Under the pieces are notes generated by a model that was not told the origin of the DNA, searched no databases, and was given only the letters and a program-made list of their open reading frames with translations. Shown here piece by piece: positions 1 through 10,012 of a stretch of DNA of 64,000 nt. Position numbers and translations under genes: made by a program. The first letter of the stretch is position 1. Each line of letters begins with the position of its first letter. The stretch comes from an uncultured Sphingomonas sp. (GTDB lineage Bacteria > Pseudomonadota > Alphaproteobacteria > Sphingomonadales > Sphingomonadaceae). The DNA is taken from positions 62,001 through 126,000 of the forward strand of contig NZ_CAJYTI010000011.1 in the NCBI RefSeq assembly GCF_913777625.1, written 5' to 3'.

Positions 1-343
1 CCTCCGGGGGATATTCGACCAGCTCGAACCGCCCCGCCCGCCGCTTGCGATCGCGCGCGGTGGCGTCGGACCAGGCGGGATGGAGATGCAGCTGCACTTC
101 CTGCCCCGCCGCACGGATGGCCTCGACCACTGCCGCGATCGGCGCCAGCCCGTGCACCAGCGCCGGCATCGGATCGACGAAGAAGCACGCCTTCAAGCCA
201 TGTTCGGCCAGCCGCGCGAGCTGCCAGCCCACACCCACCCCGGCAGGCTCGAACGAGCGCGCCACCATCTCCGCCAGATCGAGACCGGCGACGTGGTGGC
301 GCCACATCAGCTCGGTATCGATCGTCAGGAACACAAACGGCAT
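1..343 (-). CDS. Polysaccharide deacetylase-like protein, 3'-truncated by window edge
   Basis: Reverse strand reads MPFVFLTIDTELMWRHHVAGLDLAEMVARSFEPAGVGVGWQLARLAEHGLKACFFVDPMPALVHGL...VQLHLHPAW, with TIDTE and HLHP motifs typical of NodB-like deacetylases; open to window start. Confidence 0.6.
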   Translation of the reverse strand, partial: MPFVFLTIDTELMWRHHVAGLDLAEMVARSFEPAGVGVGWQLARLAEHGLKACFFVDPMPALVHGLAPIAAVVEAIRAAGQEVQLHLHPAWSDATARDRKRRAGRFELVEYPPE

Positions 344-472
344 GCCGGGTCTCGCTAGCGCCCCCGCGCGGGGTCGGTCGGTGTCCGGCGTACCCCCAGC
401 ATCATGAAGAATTCACGAAGGCAGCTGCGCCTCTGTGCGGAAATGCGCTGCGGCGACGTTCCAACCTGCCGC

Positions 473-3289
473 TCAGGGCTTGATCCCATAGCGGGCATAG
501 TCCGCATCGACGCGCGGCCAGATCAGCCGGGCCGCCGCGAGATCCTCGGCCGCCGCCTTGTCGCCCGCCTTGCTGCGGATCACCCCGCGCAGGAACAGGC
601 TGGAGCTTTGCAGCGGCGCCACCTCCAGCGCGGCATTCAGATCCGCCAGCGCATCGTCCATCCGCCCCATCCGGAAATAGACCATGGCGCGGCTGTCGAG
701 GATCGAGGCGGGCTGCTCGGCCAGCTCGATCGCCTTGGTGCAGTCCTTCAGCGCCCCCTCCAGGCCGATATTGCCCGTTCCCTTGATCCAGCAGCGGCTG
801 TTGAGCAGCAGCGCGTTCCCCGGCGACTTGGCGATCACCGGATCGAGCACCGCCACGCCTTCCGCCGCACGGCCCGCTTCGCCGAGCAGTTCCGCCTCGA
901 GCGTCACGAAGCCGTTGCGCTCGCTGCCGCCCTTGGCCACCCGCTCCGCCGCCATCGCGACGGCCGCGTCGGTCTGACCGACATGCGCGGTATAGGTCGC
1001 CAGCAGGTTGGCGACTTCGGCATTACCCGGATCGAGCGCCTTGGCCGCCTGCGCATCGGCGAGCGCGCCCTTGTCGTCGCCCAGCGCCGCCTTGATCCCC
1101 GCCCGCTGCGTATACAGCCCCACGCTCGCCTGCAGCCCGATGGCATGGTCGAGATCGGCGAGCGCGGCCTTCCAGTCCCAGATGCCGGCAAAGAAATTGG
1201 CGCGGCTGCTCCACGGCCCGACGTCCTTGGGATTGGCGGCGATCGCGGCGGCATAGGCGTCGAGCAGCGGCTTGAGCCCACCGCTGCGCTTCGCCTCGGC
1301 GACCACCTTCCAGCGCGGCGCCACCTGCTCGGGGCCAAGCGCGGTCAGCAGCCGCGTCTTGGCGAGCGCCACCTGCGCGCGCACATCGGCCACCTTGGCC
1401 GCCGGCACCTCGGCCGCATCGGGGCTGCTGCGGTCCTCGACACGCAGTTCGCCCGCCTCCAGCGTGACCTTGCGGATCAGCGCGCGGCCGGCCAGCGAGG
1501 CGGGCAGCGTCTGGTCGCCGTCGAGCGCAAAGCCCTTGCCGCCATCGGGAAGCCGGATGCGCCAGCGCGCGACACCGCTGGCCAGGTCGTTGACCGCGAC
1601 CGGGATGTCCGCCCATTCGGCACGGGTGCGATCCGGCTCGAAGCCCAGGCCGCTGATCGTCTTGTCGAGCACGGTCTTGAACCGGCCCTCCTCGCGATAC
1701 CAGGGCGAGCTGGCGATGCCGCGCACCGTCACCGTCGTCGCCGCGGCATCGCCGTCATAGGCAATGCTGCGCTCGGCGATCAGCCCGTCGCTGACGAAGC
1801 CATTGGCAAAGTTGCTCGCCATCTGGTCGAGCTGCTCCTTGGTCGCCTGGCCCGATCCGGCATGGACCATTTCGGCAAGCGGCCCGCGCATCGTCAGCTT
1901 GAGGGTGAACGGCGTCGGCAGATCCAGCCCGGCACGCTGATCGAGGTCGACCTCCGCCTCGAAGGTCGGCCGCGCCGATGCCCGCACCGGCAGCGCAAGC
2001 AGCGCCGCGCCGTCGGGGCGCACCGGCAGCACGTTGCGGAACGGCGGCACGTCGCCCAGATCGGCGATCCGCGCGCCGCTGCTGGTACCGTCCAGCCACA
2101 GGCTCTGGCCGTCGATCATGGCGTGGACCAGCACATGGTTGAAGGCGCCGGGCGCCGGCAGCCTTTTCGGCACCAGATCCCCCGCCTCGGTGTTCGCCAG
2201 CACCGGCTCCGCCTCGACGTCGAGCGCGCGGAGCAATGCCAGCAGCAGCAGCGTCTTGGCCTTGCAGTCGCCGTAGCGGCGCGACCAGGTCTCGGCCGGT
2301 GCCTGGGGGGTATAGCTGCCGCCGTCCATGCCGACGAACAGGTAGCGGACATCGTCCTGCACCAGCCGCAGCGCCAGCGCCGCGCGGGTGCGCGGATCGC
2401 TCGCCTTGGCGCGGATCTTCGCCACCTCGGCGGCAAGCGGGCTGCCCGGCGCGATCAGCCCCTCGGTCCGATAGAGCGGCGCCATCACCTTCGATACGGC
2501 GGCCCAGCCGTCATAACTCGACGCCTCGATCAGCGTGATCGGCTTGAACCGGGCGGGCGCATCGTTCGGGATTTCGGGCTGCTTCGCCAGCGGCATCGCG
2601 ATGTCGATCAGCTGATACTCGCCCTCGGTCACCGGCGCCGGCGCGGTGCCGCCCATGTGCACCTTCCAGGCGAGCTTGTTCGCCTTGGGCCAGGACAGCC
2701 GCGCCCGGGCGAATTGCGCGCGCACCGGCTCGGCGAGCAGCGGCAGGAAGGCCTGGGCATTGCCCTGCAGCGCCGCATCCTTATGCGTGGTCGAATAGCT
2801 CAGCCGCAGCACGTCGCCGACGCGCAGCCCCTCCACCGCTAGGCTGGCGGTGAGCGTGCCGCTGATCTGCCACTGCTCCAGCTGCTGCTCGCGGCGCAGC
2901 ACCTGGAAGCGCTGCCCGGCCGCGATCAGGTCGATATGTTCGCTGCCGCGGATGATCTCGGCGCGGTGGATGATCAGGTCGCCGGCATCGGGCTGCCAGG
3001 GCAGCGTCACCGTGCCGACATTGCTGAGCATCTGGGCGGAGACGACGCGCTGCGCCTGGTCATAATAGGTCCACACCTGCCCGTCGGCGATCCGCGCCTG
3101 CTCGTCGAACAGCACGACCATCGGATCGCTCTCGGCATTGCGCTTGGGATCCGGGGCGGGCGCCGCCTTCACCCAGGCCGGCGCCGGTTGATAGAGCGGC
3201 TTGTCACCCGCATGCGCCACTCCGGCCGTGGACAACAGCACGGCCACCAACCCTTTACGCCCCCGCATATTTCCCGGTCCCCAAGACAT
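473..3289 (-). CDS. Secreted DUF3857 / transglutaminase-like / TPR protein (copy 1)
   Basis: 938 aa; signal peptide LVAVLLSTAGVAHA; transglutaminase-like RYGDCKAKT / AFNHVLVHA / WLDGTSS; C-terminal TPR repeats. Confidence 0.8.
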   Translation of the reverse strand: MSWGPGNMRGRKGLVAVLLSTAGVAHAGDKPLYQPAPAWVKAAPAPDPKRNAESDPMVVLFDEQARIADGQVWTYYDQAQRVVSAQMLSNVGTVTLPWQPDAGDLIIHRAEIIRGSEHIDLIAAGQRFQVLRREQQLEQWQISGTLTASLAVEGLRVGDVLRLSYSTTHKDAALQGNAQAFLPLLAEPVRAQFARARLSWPKANKLAWKVHMGGTAPAPVTEGEYQLIDIAMPLAKQPEIPNDAPARFKPITLIEASSYDGWAAVSKVMAPLYRTEGLIAPGSPLAAEVAKIRAKASDPRTRAALALRLVQDDVRYLFVGMDGGSYTPQAPAETWSRRYGDCKAKTLLLLALLRALDVEAEPVLANTEAGDLVPKRLPAPGAFNHVLVHAMIDGQSLWLDGTSSGARIADLGDVPPFRNVLPVRPDGAALLALPVRASARPTFEAEVDLDQRAGLDLPTPFTLKLTMRGPLAEMVHAGSGQATKEQLDQMASNFANGFVSDGLIAERSIAYDGDAAATTVTVRGIASSPWYREEGRFKTVLDKTISGLGFEPDRTRAEWADIPVAVNDLASGVARWRIRLPDGGKGFALDGDQTLPASLAGRALIRKVTLEAGELRVEDRSSPDAAEVPAAKVADVRAQVALAKTRLLTALGPEQVAPRWKVVAEAKRSGGLKPLLDAYAAAIAANPKDVGPWSSRANFFAGIWDWKAALADLDHAIGLQASVGLYTQRAGIKAALGDDKGALADAQAAKALDPGNAEVANLLATYTAHVGQTDAAVAMAAERVAKGGSERNGFVTLEAELLGEAGRAAEGVAVLDPVIAKSPGNALLLNSRCWIKGTGNIGLEGALKDCTKAIELAEQPASILDSRAMVYFRMGRMDDALADLNAALEVAPLQSSSLFLRGVIRSKAGDKAAAEDLAAARLIWPRVDADYARYGIKP

Positions 3290-3358
3290 TCAGGCGACGG
3301 AATGTACCGGGTTGCCGCGTGCGCTCAACTGTTTCTTTCCATCGACGGACCGAGCCGG

Positions 3359-6157
3359 TCAGGGTTTGATCCCCCAGCGGGCATAGTCGGTATCCACTTC
3401 CGGGTTGAGCAGCCGCGCATCGGCGAGATCGGCCGCCGCTTCGCTCTTCTTGCCCAGCCGCATCTCGACGACGCCGCGCATGTAGAGGCTGGCGGCGGCA
3501 CCTTGCCGCTGGTCGAGCGCGGCGTTGAGATCGTTCAGCGACTGGTCCAGACGGTTGAGGCGAAAATACACCATGGCCCGGCTGTCGAGGGCGTTCGCCG
3601 TATCCTGCCCACCCAATTCAATCGCGCGATTGCAATGCTTCATCGCGTCCTCGAGTGCGAAGTTCATCGTCCCCGCAATCCAGCAGCGGTCGTTGCGCAA
3701 TGCGCCATCGTCAGGCTTGTCGGCGATCGCCTTGTCGAGGGCGGCAAGCGCTGCTTCGCCCTCGCCGGCGCGGGCAAGCACCGTAGCCTTTGCCGATAGC
3801 AGGGCGGGAAGGTTCTCACCGCCCTCGTCGATGCGCGGATCCAACAGCGCGAGCGCGTCGTCTTTTTGCCCTGCTTCCGCCATCAGCATGGTCAGACGAG
3901 CGAGTAGCGGAACATTGCCAGGCTCTTGATCCCTGGCGGCCTCGAGGTCGGCGATGGCGCCCTTCTTGTCGCCCAACGACGCTCGAATTGTGGCCCGGGC
4001 AAGCAAGTTCTTGACGCTCGCGTCGATCGCGATCGCCTTGTCGTAGTCCGCTAGCGCCTGCTTGCGTTCAAAGATCAGATCGAGAAAGCTGCCGCGGGTG
4101 GCGTAGCGCGCCGCCTCGTCCGGGCGTTCGGCGACAAAATCGGCCAGCCGCTGCAACGTGACATCGTACAGATGTGCCTGCTTCGCCGCGCCCACGGTGC
4201 GCCAGCGACCAGGATAGCCGACCGCGGTCCGGACCTTCAGCTTCTGGTTCTGGAGTTCGGCCAGCTTGACGCGCACCGCCGAAAGCTCCGTGGGCGGTAT
4301 CTCCGCGCCGGTCGCACTCTCCTCGGTGCGAACCGTCAGGGTATCCCCGTCGAGCGACAGCGCTGCCGTCACATGGCCGCCAGGCTTGTCGAGGTCGACT
4401 GCAGGCTTGCCGTCGATGGCAAAGTCTTTGCCGCCCTGGGGCAGCATCACCTGGATCGTCGTCGTTCGCCTTCCCGCATCGCCGGTAGCGACCGGAATAG
4501 TCTTCCAGATAGCGCGGGACCGATCGGGCAACCGCGTCGCATCAACCACGGCGAAGTCGCCATTGTAGCGCCGGTCGCCATATTGCCACGCAGCCATGGA
4601 GATCCCGCTGAAGCGGATCAGGGCAGTTCCGGCCTTGTCGTCGAAAGTGATATTCGCGGATGTCGTCAGCGCCCCACGCTGGAACGGACGGGGAGTGAAC
4701 TGGCGAACGGCGTTGCGCAGCGCGTCCTTATCGGCATTGGCTGCAAACGCCTTCCACGCGCCCACCGCAGCCCCGTGCAGTTCCACTTGCACATCGAACG
4801 GCGCGGGCAGATTGACGCCGCCGCGCGCATCCATCTTCCCCGTCACGACAACCATAGGCCGCGCCGGCGCGCGGTTCGGCGCGGCGAGCAGCGACGCGCC
4901 CTCGTTGCGGAGCGGCAGCACCCAGCGATAGGCGGGGACATCGCCAAGGTCCTCGTAATGCGTACCGGTAGCCGTTCCCTCCAGCCACAATTGCTCGCCG
5001 CCGACCTTGGCGAGCACGAAAACATGATTGAACGCCCCCGCCGAGGGCAGCCGCGCCGCGACCAGATCGCCCTGCCCCAGATTGGCCAGCGCCGGCTCCG
5101 CCTCGATCCCCAGTTCGTGCAGGATGGCGAGCAGCAGCAGCGTCTTGGCCTTGCAGTCGCCATAGCGCAGCGACCAGGTGTCGGCAGGCTTTTGCGGCAC
5201 GAGATTGCCGTTGTTCATGCCGTTCATCAGATAGCGGACCCGCTCCTGCACCAGCGCCACCGCAGCGGCGACGCGGTGGCGGGGATCCTTCTCCGCCGCG
5301 GCGATCCTGGCGACTTCCTGGGCCAGCGGGCTGCCCGGCGCGATCAGCCCCTCGGTCCGATAGAGCGGCGCCATCACCTTCGACACCGCCGCCCAGTCGG
5401 CGAAGGTCGACGCGTCCACCACCGGGGGACGGGTGAAGCGGCCGGGCGCGTCGGGCGCCGGATCGGGCTGGCGCGGCAAGGGCTGGGTGAAGACCAGCTC
5501 GTGCCAGCCGCCGCTGTCACTCTCGGCGGGCGTTGCACCCTCCGGATAGGCCTTCCAGTGCACCACGGCGCCGGTGGGCCAGAGCAGCCGCGTGCGGGCA
5601 AAGCCGATCTTGACCGGCTGCGAGATCAGCGGCCCGCGCGCTTCCGCATTCCCCTGCAGCGTGGCATCCTTCACCGTGCCGGAAATCCGCACGTCGAGCA
5701 CATCGCCGACGCGCAATCCCTCCACCGCCAGCGTGGCGGTGAGGGTACCGTCGACCGTCATGTTCTCCAGCCCCTGCTCGCGCCGGAGCACCGTGAACTG
5801 CTTGCCCTGCAGCGCGTCGATGCGCTGGCCATCGCGCAGGATGTCGACGCCGTGCACGATCAGATCGCCATGCGCCGGGTTCCAGTTGACCGTCACCGTC
5901 CCCGCCTTGGACAAGGCCTCTAGCGAGGTCGGGCGGACCGCCTGCTCATAATAGGTCCAGCTGGTCCCGTCGCTGATCCGCGCCTGCACGTCGGTAACCA
6001 GCACCGCCGGTGAGGCGCTGGTCAACGTCTTGGTATCGATCGGGGGCGCGGGCTTCACCCAGGAGGGCACCGGCTGGTACAGCGGCTTATCCCCCGCATG
6101 GGCCACCCCCGCCGACGAAAGCAACACGCCAACCAACACACCACGCCGTACCATCAA
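3359..6157 (-). CDS. Secreted DUF3857 / transglutaminase-like / TPR protein (copy 2)
   Basis: 932 aa paralogue of the adjacent gene (shared GVAHAGDKPLYQP, WAAVSKVMAPLYRTEGLIAPGSPLA, YGDCKAKTLLLLA, DSRAMVYFR). Confidence 0.8.
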   Translation of the reverse strand: MMVRRGVLVGVLLSSAGVAHAGDKPLYQPVPSWVKPAPPIDTKTLTSASPAVLVTDVQARISDGTSWTYYEQAVRPTSLEALSKAGTVTVNWNPAHGDLIVHGVDILRDGQRIDALQGKQFTVLRREQGLENMTVDGTLTATLAVEGLRVGDVLDVRISGTVKDATLQGNAEARGPLISQPVKIGFARTRLLWPTGAVVHWKAYPEGATPAESDSGGWHELVFTQPLPRQPDPAPDAPGRFTRPPVVDASTFADWAAVSKVMAPLYRTEGLIAPGSPLAQEVARIAAAEKDPRHRVAAAVALVQERVRYLMNGMNNGNLVPQKPADTWSLRYGDCKAKTLLLLAILHELGIEAEPALANLGQGDLVAARLPSAGAFNHVFVLAKVGGEQLWLEGTATGTHYEDLGDVPAYRWVLPLRNEGASLLAAPNRAPARPMVVVTGKMDARGGVNLPAPFDVQVELHGAAVGAWKAFAANADKDALRNAVRQFTPRPFQRGALTTSANITFDDKAGTALIRFSGISMAAWQYGDRRYNGDFAVVDATRLPDRSRAIWKTIPVATGDAGRRTTTIQVMLPQGGKDFAIDGKPAVDLDKPGGHVTAALSLDGDTLTVRTEESATGAEIPPTELSAVRVKLAELQNQKLKVRTAVGYPGRWRTVGAAKQAHLYDVTLQRLADFVAERPDEAARYATRGSFLDLIFERKQALADYDKAIAIDASVKNLLARATIRASLGDKKGAIADLEAARDQEPGNVPLLARLTMLMAEAGQKDDALALLDPRIDEGGENLPALLSAKATVLARAGEGEAALAALDKAIADKPDDGALRNDRCWIAGTMNFALEDAMKHCNRAIELGGQDTANALDSRAMVYFRLNRLDQSLNDLNAALDQRQGAAASLYMRGVVEMRLGKKSEAAADLADARLLNPEVDTDYARWGIKP

Positions 6158-6277
6158 TCCGTCCCCACCCAGAAGTGAGGCAATGGTAACGGCCGCGCGG
6201 TGCTTCGCAAGTCGAGACGACGAAAAAACAAGAGGATGCCTCCCGTCTTGGAGACATCATCTTGTCTTCATCGGCGG

Positions 6278-8200
6278 TTATCGTGAATGGTAGAAGTCGT
6301 AGACCTGTTGCGCCACCGCCGCCGAGACGCCGGGCGCCTTCTGCAAGTCCTCGAGGCTGGCGTTGCGCACCGCGCGCGCCGTGCCGAAGTGCATCAGCAG
6401 CGCCTTCTTCCGCGCCGGGCCGATGCCGGGCACCTCGTCGAGCGGGCTCGCGCCGATCGCCTTGGCACGCTTGTCGCGGTGGGCGCCGATGACGAAGCGG
6501 TGGACCTCGTCGCGCAGCCGCTGGAGGTAGAAGAGCAGCGGCGCGTTGACCGGCAGCATCCGCTCGCTGCCGTCCATCAGGTGGAACACCTCACGGCCGT
6601 CGCGGCCGTGATGCGGGCCCTTGGCGACGCCGACCATGCACACGTCCTCGATGCCCATTTCCTCGAGCACCGCCTTGGCGGCGTTGAGCTGGCCGCGGCC
6701 GCCGTCGAGCAGCACCAGGTCCGGCCAGTCGCCCTGGCTGCGATCGGGGTCCTCGTCCTGCGCGCGGGCGAAGCGGCGGCTGAGCACCTCGCGCATCATC
6801 CCGTAATCGTCGCCGGCGATGGTCTCGGGACGCTTGATGTTGAACTTGCGATACTGGCTCTTGCGGAACCCTTCCGGCCCCGCGACGATCATCGCGCCCA
6901 CCGCGTTGGTGCCCTGGATATGGCTGTTGTCGTAGACCTCGATGCGGTTCGGCGGCTCGGGCAGGTCGAACAGGTCGGCCATCTCGCGCAGCAGCTTGGC
7001 CTGGGTCGTGCTCTCGGCGAGGCGGCGGTCGAGCGCTTCCTCGGCATTGCGCTTGGCCTGGTCGAGCAGGCGGCGGCGGGTGCCGCGCTGGGGGACCGAC
7101 AGCGCCACCTTGTGCCCGGCGCGCTCGCTCATCGCCTCGGCGAGCAATTCGGCCTCGGGCAGATCGCGATCGACGAACACGTTCCGCGCGGGCGGTACTT
7201 CCTCGTAGAATTGCATCAGGAAGGCGGCGAGCACCTCGTCCTCGGGCACGTCCTGGGTGTGGCTGGGGAAGAAGCTGCGATGGCCCCAATTCTGCCCGCC
7301 GCGGATGAAGAAGGCCTCGATGCCGATCACGCCGGACTTGGCAGCGAGCGCGAAGATGTCGGCATCGCCCACCCCTTCGGCGTTGATCGCCTGGCTGCCC
7401 TGGATGAAGGTGAGCGCCTTCAACCGGTCGCGCAGGATCGCGGCCAGCTCGAAATCGAGATTCTCGGCCGCCGCCTGCATCTGCTCGCCCAGCTTGGCCT
7501 GGACCTTGGTCGACTTGCCCTGCAGGAAGTCGCGTGCGTCGTTGACCAGCTCGGCATAGCCGTCCTGATCGATCCGCCCGACGCAGGGCGCCGAGCAGCG
7601 GCGGATCTGGTAGAGCAGGCACGGCCGGTCGCGATTTGCGAAGAAGCTGTCGGTGCAGCTGCGCAGCAGGAACAGCTTCTGCAGCGCGTTGAGCGTCTTG
7701 CGCACCTGCCCCGCCCCCGCGAACGGCCCGAAATAATCGCCCTTTGCCCGCCTTGCGCCCCGATGCAGCTGGACGCGGGCGAAGTCGTGATCGTGGCGCA
7801 GCAGGATGAACGGGAACGACTTATCGTCGCGCAGGAGCACATTGTAGGGCGGCCGATAGCGCTTGATCAGCTGCGCCTCGAGCAGCAGCGCCTCGGCCTC
7901 GTTGTTGGTGGTGACGATCGTCATCGACCGGGTCTGCGCGACCATGCGCTGGAGCCGCTTCGACAGGCGGTTGACCTGGGTGTAGTTGGTCACCCGGTTC
8001 TTCAGCGCGCGCGCCTTGCCGACGTACAGCACGTCCCCGCGGGCATCCTGCATGCGGTACACGCCGGGACGAATCGGCAGCGTCTGCAGCACGTTGCGGA
8101 TCGCGGCGACGCCGGCCTCCAGGTCCGGCGTCTCGGCACCGCGGACCGCGAAGGTGGCCTTTTCCTCGTTGAATCGCTCGGGGGAATTGGGGTCGTTCAT
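6278..8200 (-). CDS. uvrC: Excinuclease ABC subunit C
   Basis: 640 aa; GIY-YIG-like N-terminus PGVYRMQDARGDVLYVGKARALKNRV; IEVYDNSHIQGTNAVGAMIV; C-terminal HhH VPGIGPARKKALL. Confidence 0.97.
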   Translation of the reverse strand: MNDPNSPERFNEEKATFAVRGAETPDLEAGVAAIRNVLQTLPIRPGVYRMQDARGDVLYVGKARALKNRVTNYTQVNRLSKRLQRMVAQTRSMTIVTTNNEAEALLLEAQLIKRYRPPYNVLLRDDKSFPFILLRHDHDFARVQLHRGARRAKGDYFGPFAGAGQVRKTLNALQKLFLLRSCTDSFFANRDRPCLLYQIRRCSAPCVGRIDQDGYAELVNDARDFLQGKSTKVQAKLGEQMQAAAENLDFELAAILRDRLKALTFIQGSQAINAEGVGDADIFALAAKSGVIGIEAFFIRGGQNWGHRSFFPSHTQDVPEDEVLAAFLMQFYEEVPPARNVFVDRDLPEAELLAEAMSERAGHKVALSVPQRGTRRRLLDQAKRNAEEALDRRLAESTTQAKLLREMADLFDLPEPPNRIEVYDNSHIQGTNAVGAMIVAGPEGFRKSQYRKFNIKRPETIAGDDYGMMREVLSRRFARAQDEDPDRSQGDWPDLVLLDGGRGQLNAAKAVLEEMGIEDVCMVGVAKGPHHGRDGREVFHLMDGSERMLPVNAPLLFYLQRLRDEVHRFVIGAHRDKRAKAIGASPLDEVPGIGPARKKALLMHFGTARAVRNASLEDLQKAPGVSAAVAQQVYDFYHSR

Positions 8201-8427
8201 TGCCGCCGATGTAGGGGCGAGGCGCTCACCTTGCCACTAAATCTCCCCTCCCGCTTGCGGGAGGGGGACGGCGGCAGCGAACGCCCCACATATCCTCCCC
8301 CGCCAGGGGGAGGTGGCCCGCGGCAGCGGGTCGGAGGGGGAGGAAGCACGACGGCCGAGAGGTTCTGGTATCCTCACCCTCCGTCGCCTCCGGCGCCACC
8401 TCCCCCTGGCGGGGGACGATAGCCTTG

Positions 8428-8634
8428 CTACTGCGCCCCCGCCTCGTTCTCCAGCTGGTCCACCTGCGCCTCGATCCGCCGCATCGCCTGGTCCGCCCGC
8501 GCCTTCACGTCGGTCGCGCGCGCATGATCGGTCGCCGCGTGGCGCACTGCCACCACCGCCACAAACGCAGCGAGCGCCAGTGCCACCAGGGCACCGGCGC
8601 TCAGCCAGCGATAGGATTTATGTTCCGCCATCAC
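8428..8634 (-). CDS. Small hypothetical membrane protein
   Basis: 68 aa with one TM segment (ALVALALAAFVAVVAV); complete ORF between uvrC and atpF. Confidence 0.45.
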   Translation of the reverse strand: MMAEHKSYRWLSAGALVALALAAFVAVVAVRHAATDHARATDVKARADQAMRRIEAQVDQLENEAGAQ

Positions 8635-8667
8635 CGCCCCATAGCATGGGCGGCGTGGCGGGCCAGC

Positions 8668-9228
8668 TCAGTTGAGCCGGCCCAGCCCGGCAATGGCCTT
8701 GTCGACCAGCGCCTTGTCAGCCTCGGCGCCGTGCTTCTCCGCGATCACCGCGGCAGCGGCGGTCGTGGCGGCATCGGCAGCCTTGGTGCGGATCGCCTGG
8801 ATCGCGCTGCGCTCGGCGGCGGCGATCTTGTCCTCGGCCATGCGGGTACGGCGGGCGATCAGCTCGGCCGCATCGGCCTCCGCCTTCGTCTGCATCGCGG
8901 CCGCCTCGGCCTGGGCGTTGGCGAGCACGGCCTTGGCATCCGCATCGGCAGACGCGGTGCGGGCCTTCGCCTCGGCCAGCATCGCCTCCGCTTCCGCGCG
9001 CAGCTTCGACGCTTCGTCGAGCTGGGTGCGGATCTTGGAAATCTGCTTGTCGAGCATGGCGCCGATCATGCCCGGCACCTTCTTGACCAGGATGATCAGC
9101 ACGACGACGAGCATCGAGATCGCCACGAAGCCCGGCGCAGTGATCACGCCGAACACAGCCGGCTCGTGATGGAGTTCCACCGTACCGACCTCGGCGTTCA
9201 GGGAATGAGCTTGTTCAGCCATGGGCAA
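8668..9228 (-). CDS. atpF: F0F1 ATP synthase subunit b
   Basis: 186 aa; N-terminal TM followed by a long Ala/Glu-rich helix; last gene of the F0 cluster. Confidence 0.85.
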   Translation of the reverse strand: MPMAEQAHSLNAEVGTVELHHEPAVFGVITAPGFVAISMLVVVLIILVKKVPGMIGAMLDKQISKIRTQLDEASKLRAEAEAMLAEAKARTASADADAKAVLANAQAEAAAMQTKAEADAAELIARRTRMAEDKIAAAERSAIQAIRTKAADAATTAAAAVIAEKHGAEADKALVDKAIAGLGRLN

Positions 9229-9709
9229 GCGCCGCCTTTACCTTCTGTTCGACGCTGGCGCGGTCGACCGCGACGCCCGACAGACGCGCAACGATCGCTT
9301 CGACCGCCTCGACGGTCGCCGCCTCGATCTCGCCGATCGCCGCCTGCTCGCGCTCGGCGATGCTGCGGGTCGCGTCGGCCAGCCGTGCTTCATCGGCCGA
9401 CGTGGCAGCCTTGAGCTTGGCTTCGGCGGCGGTCGCCGCCTGCGCCTTGGCGCCGGCGGTCACCCGCAGCGCCTCGGCACGGGCAGCGTCCAGCCCCGCC
9501 TGATAGGCCTCGTCCGCGGCCTTGGCGGCGTCGCGCGCCGCTTCGGCCGCCGCGAGGTCGCCGCTGATGCGGGCGGAGCGATCTTCCATCGTCCGCTCGA
9601 TCTTCGGCACCATCGCCTTGCCGATCCCGAAGTAGATCAGGGCAAATACGATCGCGAGCCAGAAGACCTGCGAGGCGTAGATCTCCGGGATCTGATCTAA
9701 CTGCGGCAT
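9215..9709 (-). CDS. F0F1 ATP synthase subunit b'
   Basis: 164 aa; MPQLDQIPEIYASQVFWLAIVFALIYFGIGKAMVPKIERTMEDR typical of b'; follows atpE. Confidence 0.88.
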   Translation of the reverse strand: MPQLDQIPEIYASQVFWLAIVFALIYFGIGKAMVPKIERTMEDRSARISGDLAAAEAARDAAKAADEAYQAGLDAARAEALRVTAGAKAQAATAAEAKLKAATSADEARLADATRSIAEREQAAIGEIEAATVEAVEAIVARLSGVAVDRASVEQKVKAALAHG

Positions 9710-9730
9710 CGGCCGAGGCCTCCGTTCTGC

Positions 9731-9961
9731 TTACTTGACGACGAAGAGGATCAGGATCGCGACGACGAACGCGATCAGGCCCAGCAGTTCCGACGCGGCG
9801 AAACCGATGAACAGGCGGCCCTGCTGGCCGTCTGCCGCACCCGGGTTGCGCAGCGCGCCCTCGAGGAACGAACCGAACACGTTGCCCACGCCGAGCGCGG
9901 CGAGGCCGATACCGATCGCAGCCAGGCCGGCACCGATGTACATTGCACCAAGATCAGTCAT
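9731..9961 (-). CDS. atpE: F0F1 ATP synthase subunit c
   Basis: 76 aa, two TM helices; GAGLAAIGIGLAALGVGNVFGSFLEGALRNP...FIGFAASELLGLIAFV. Confidence 0.96.
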   Translation of the reverse strand: MTDLGAMYIGAGLAAIGIGLAALGVGNVFGSFLEGALRNPGAADGQQGRLFIGFAASELLGLIAFVVAILILFVVK

Positions 9962-10012
9962 GTCTAGCTCCCTAGATAATTCGGTAGAAACGATAAGTCG
10001 AAACGGAACGAC

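Noticed and set aside
404-2842. 812-aa plus-strand ORF antisense to the first DUF3857 gene
   Set aside because: Arg/His-rich low-information translation mirroring the opposite coding strand; artefact of high GC and codon bias.
8236-8424. Possible CRISPR array from repeated G/C runs
   Set aside because: Repeats are inverted, unequal and not regularly spaced; no cas genes anywhere in the window.
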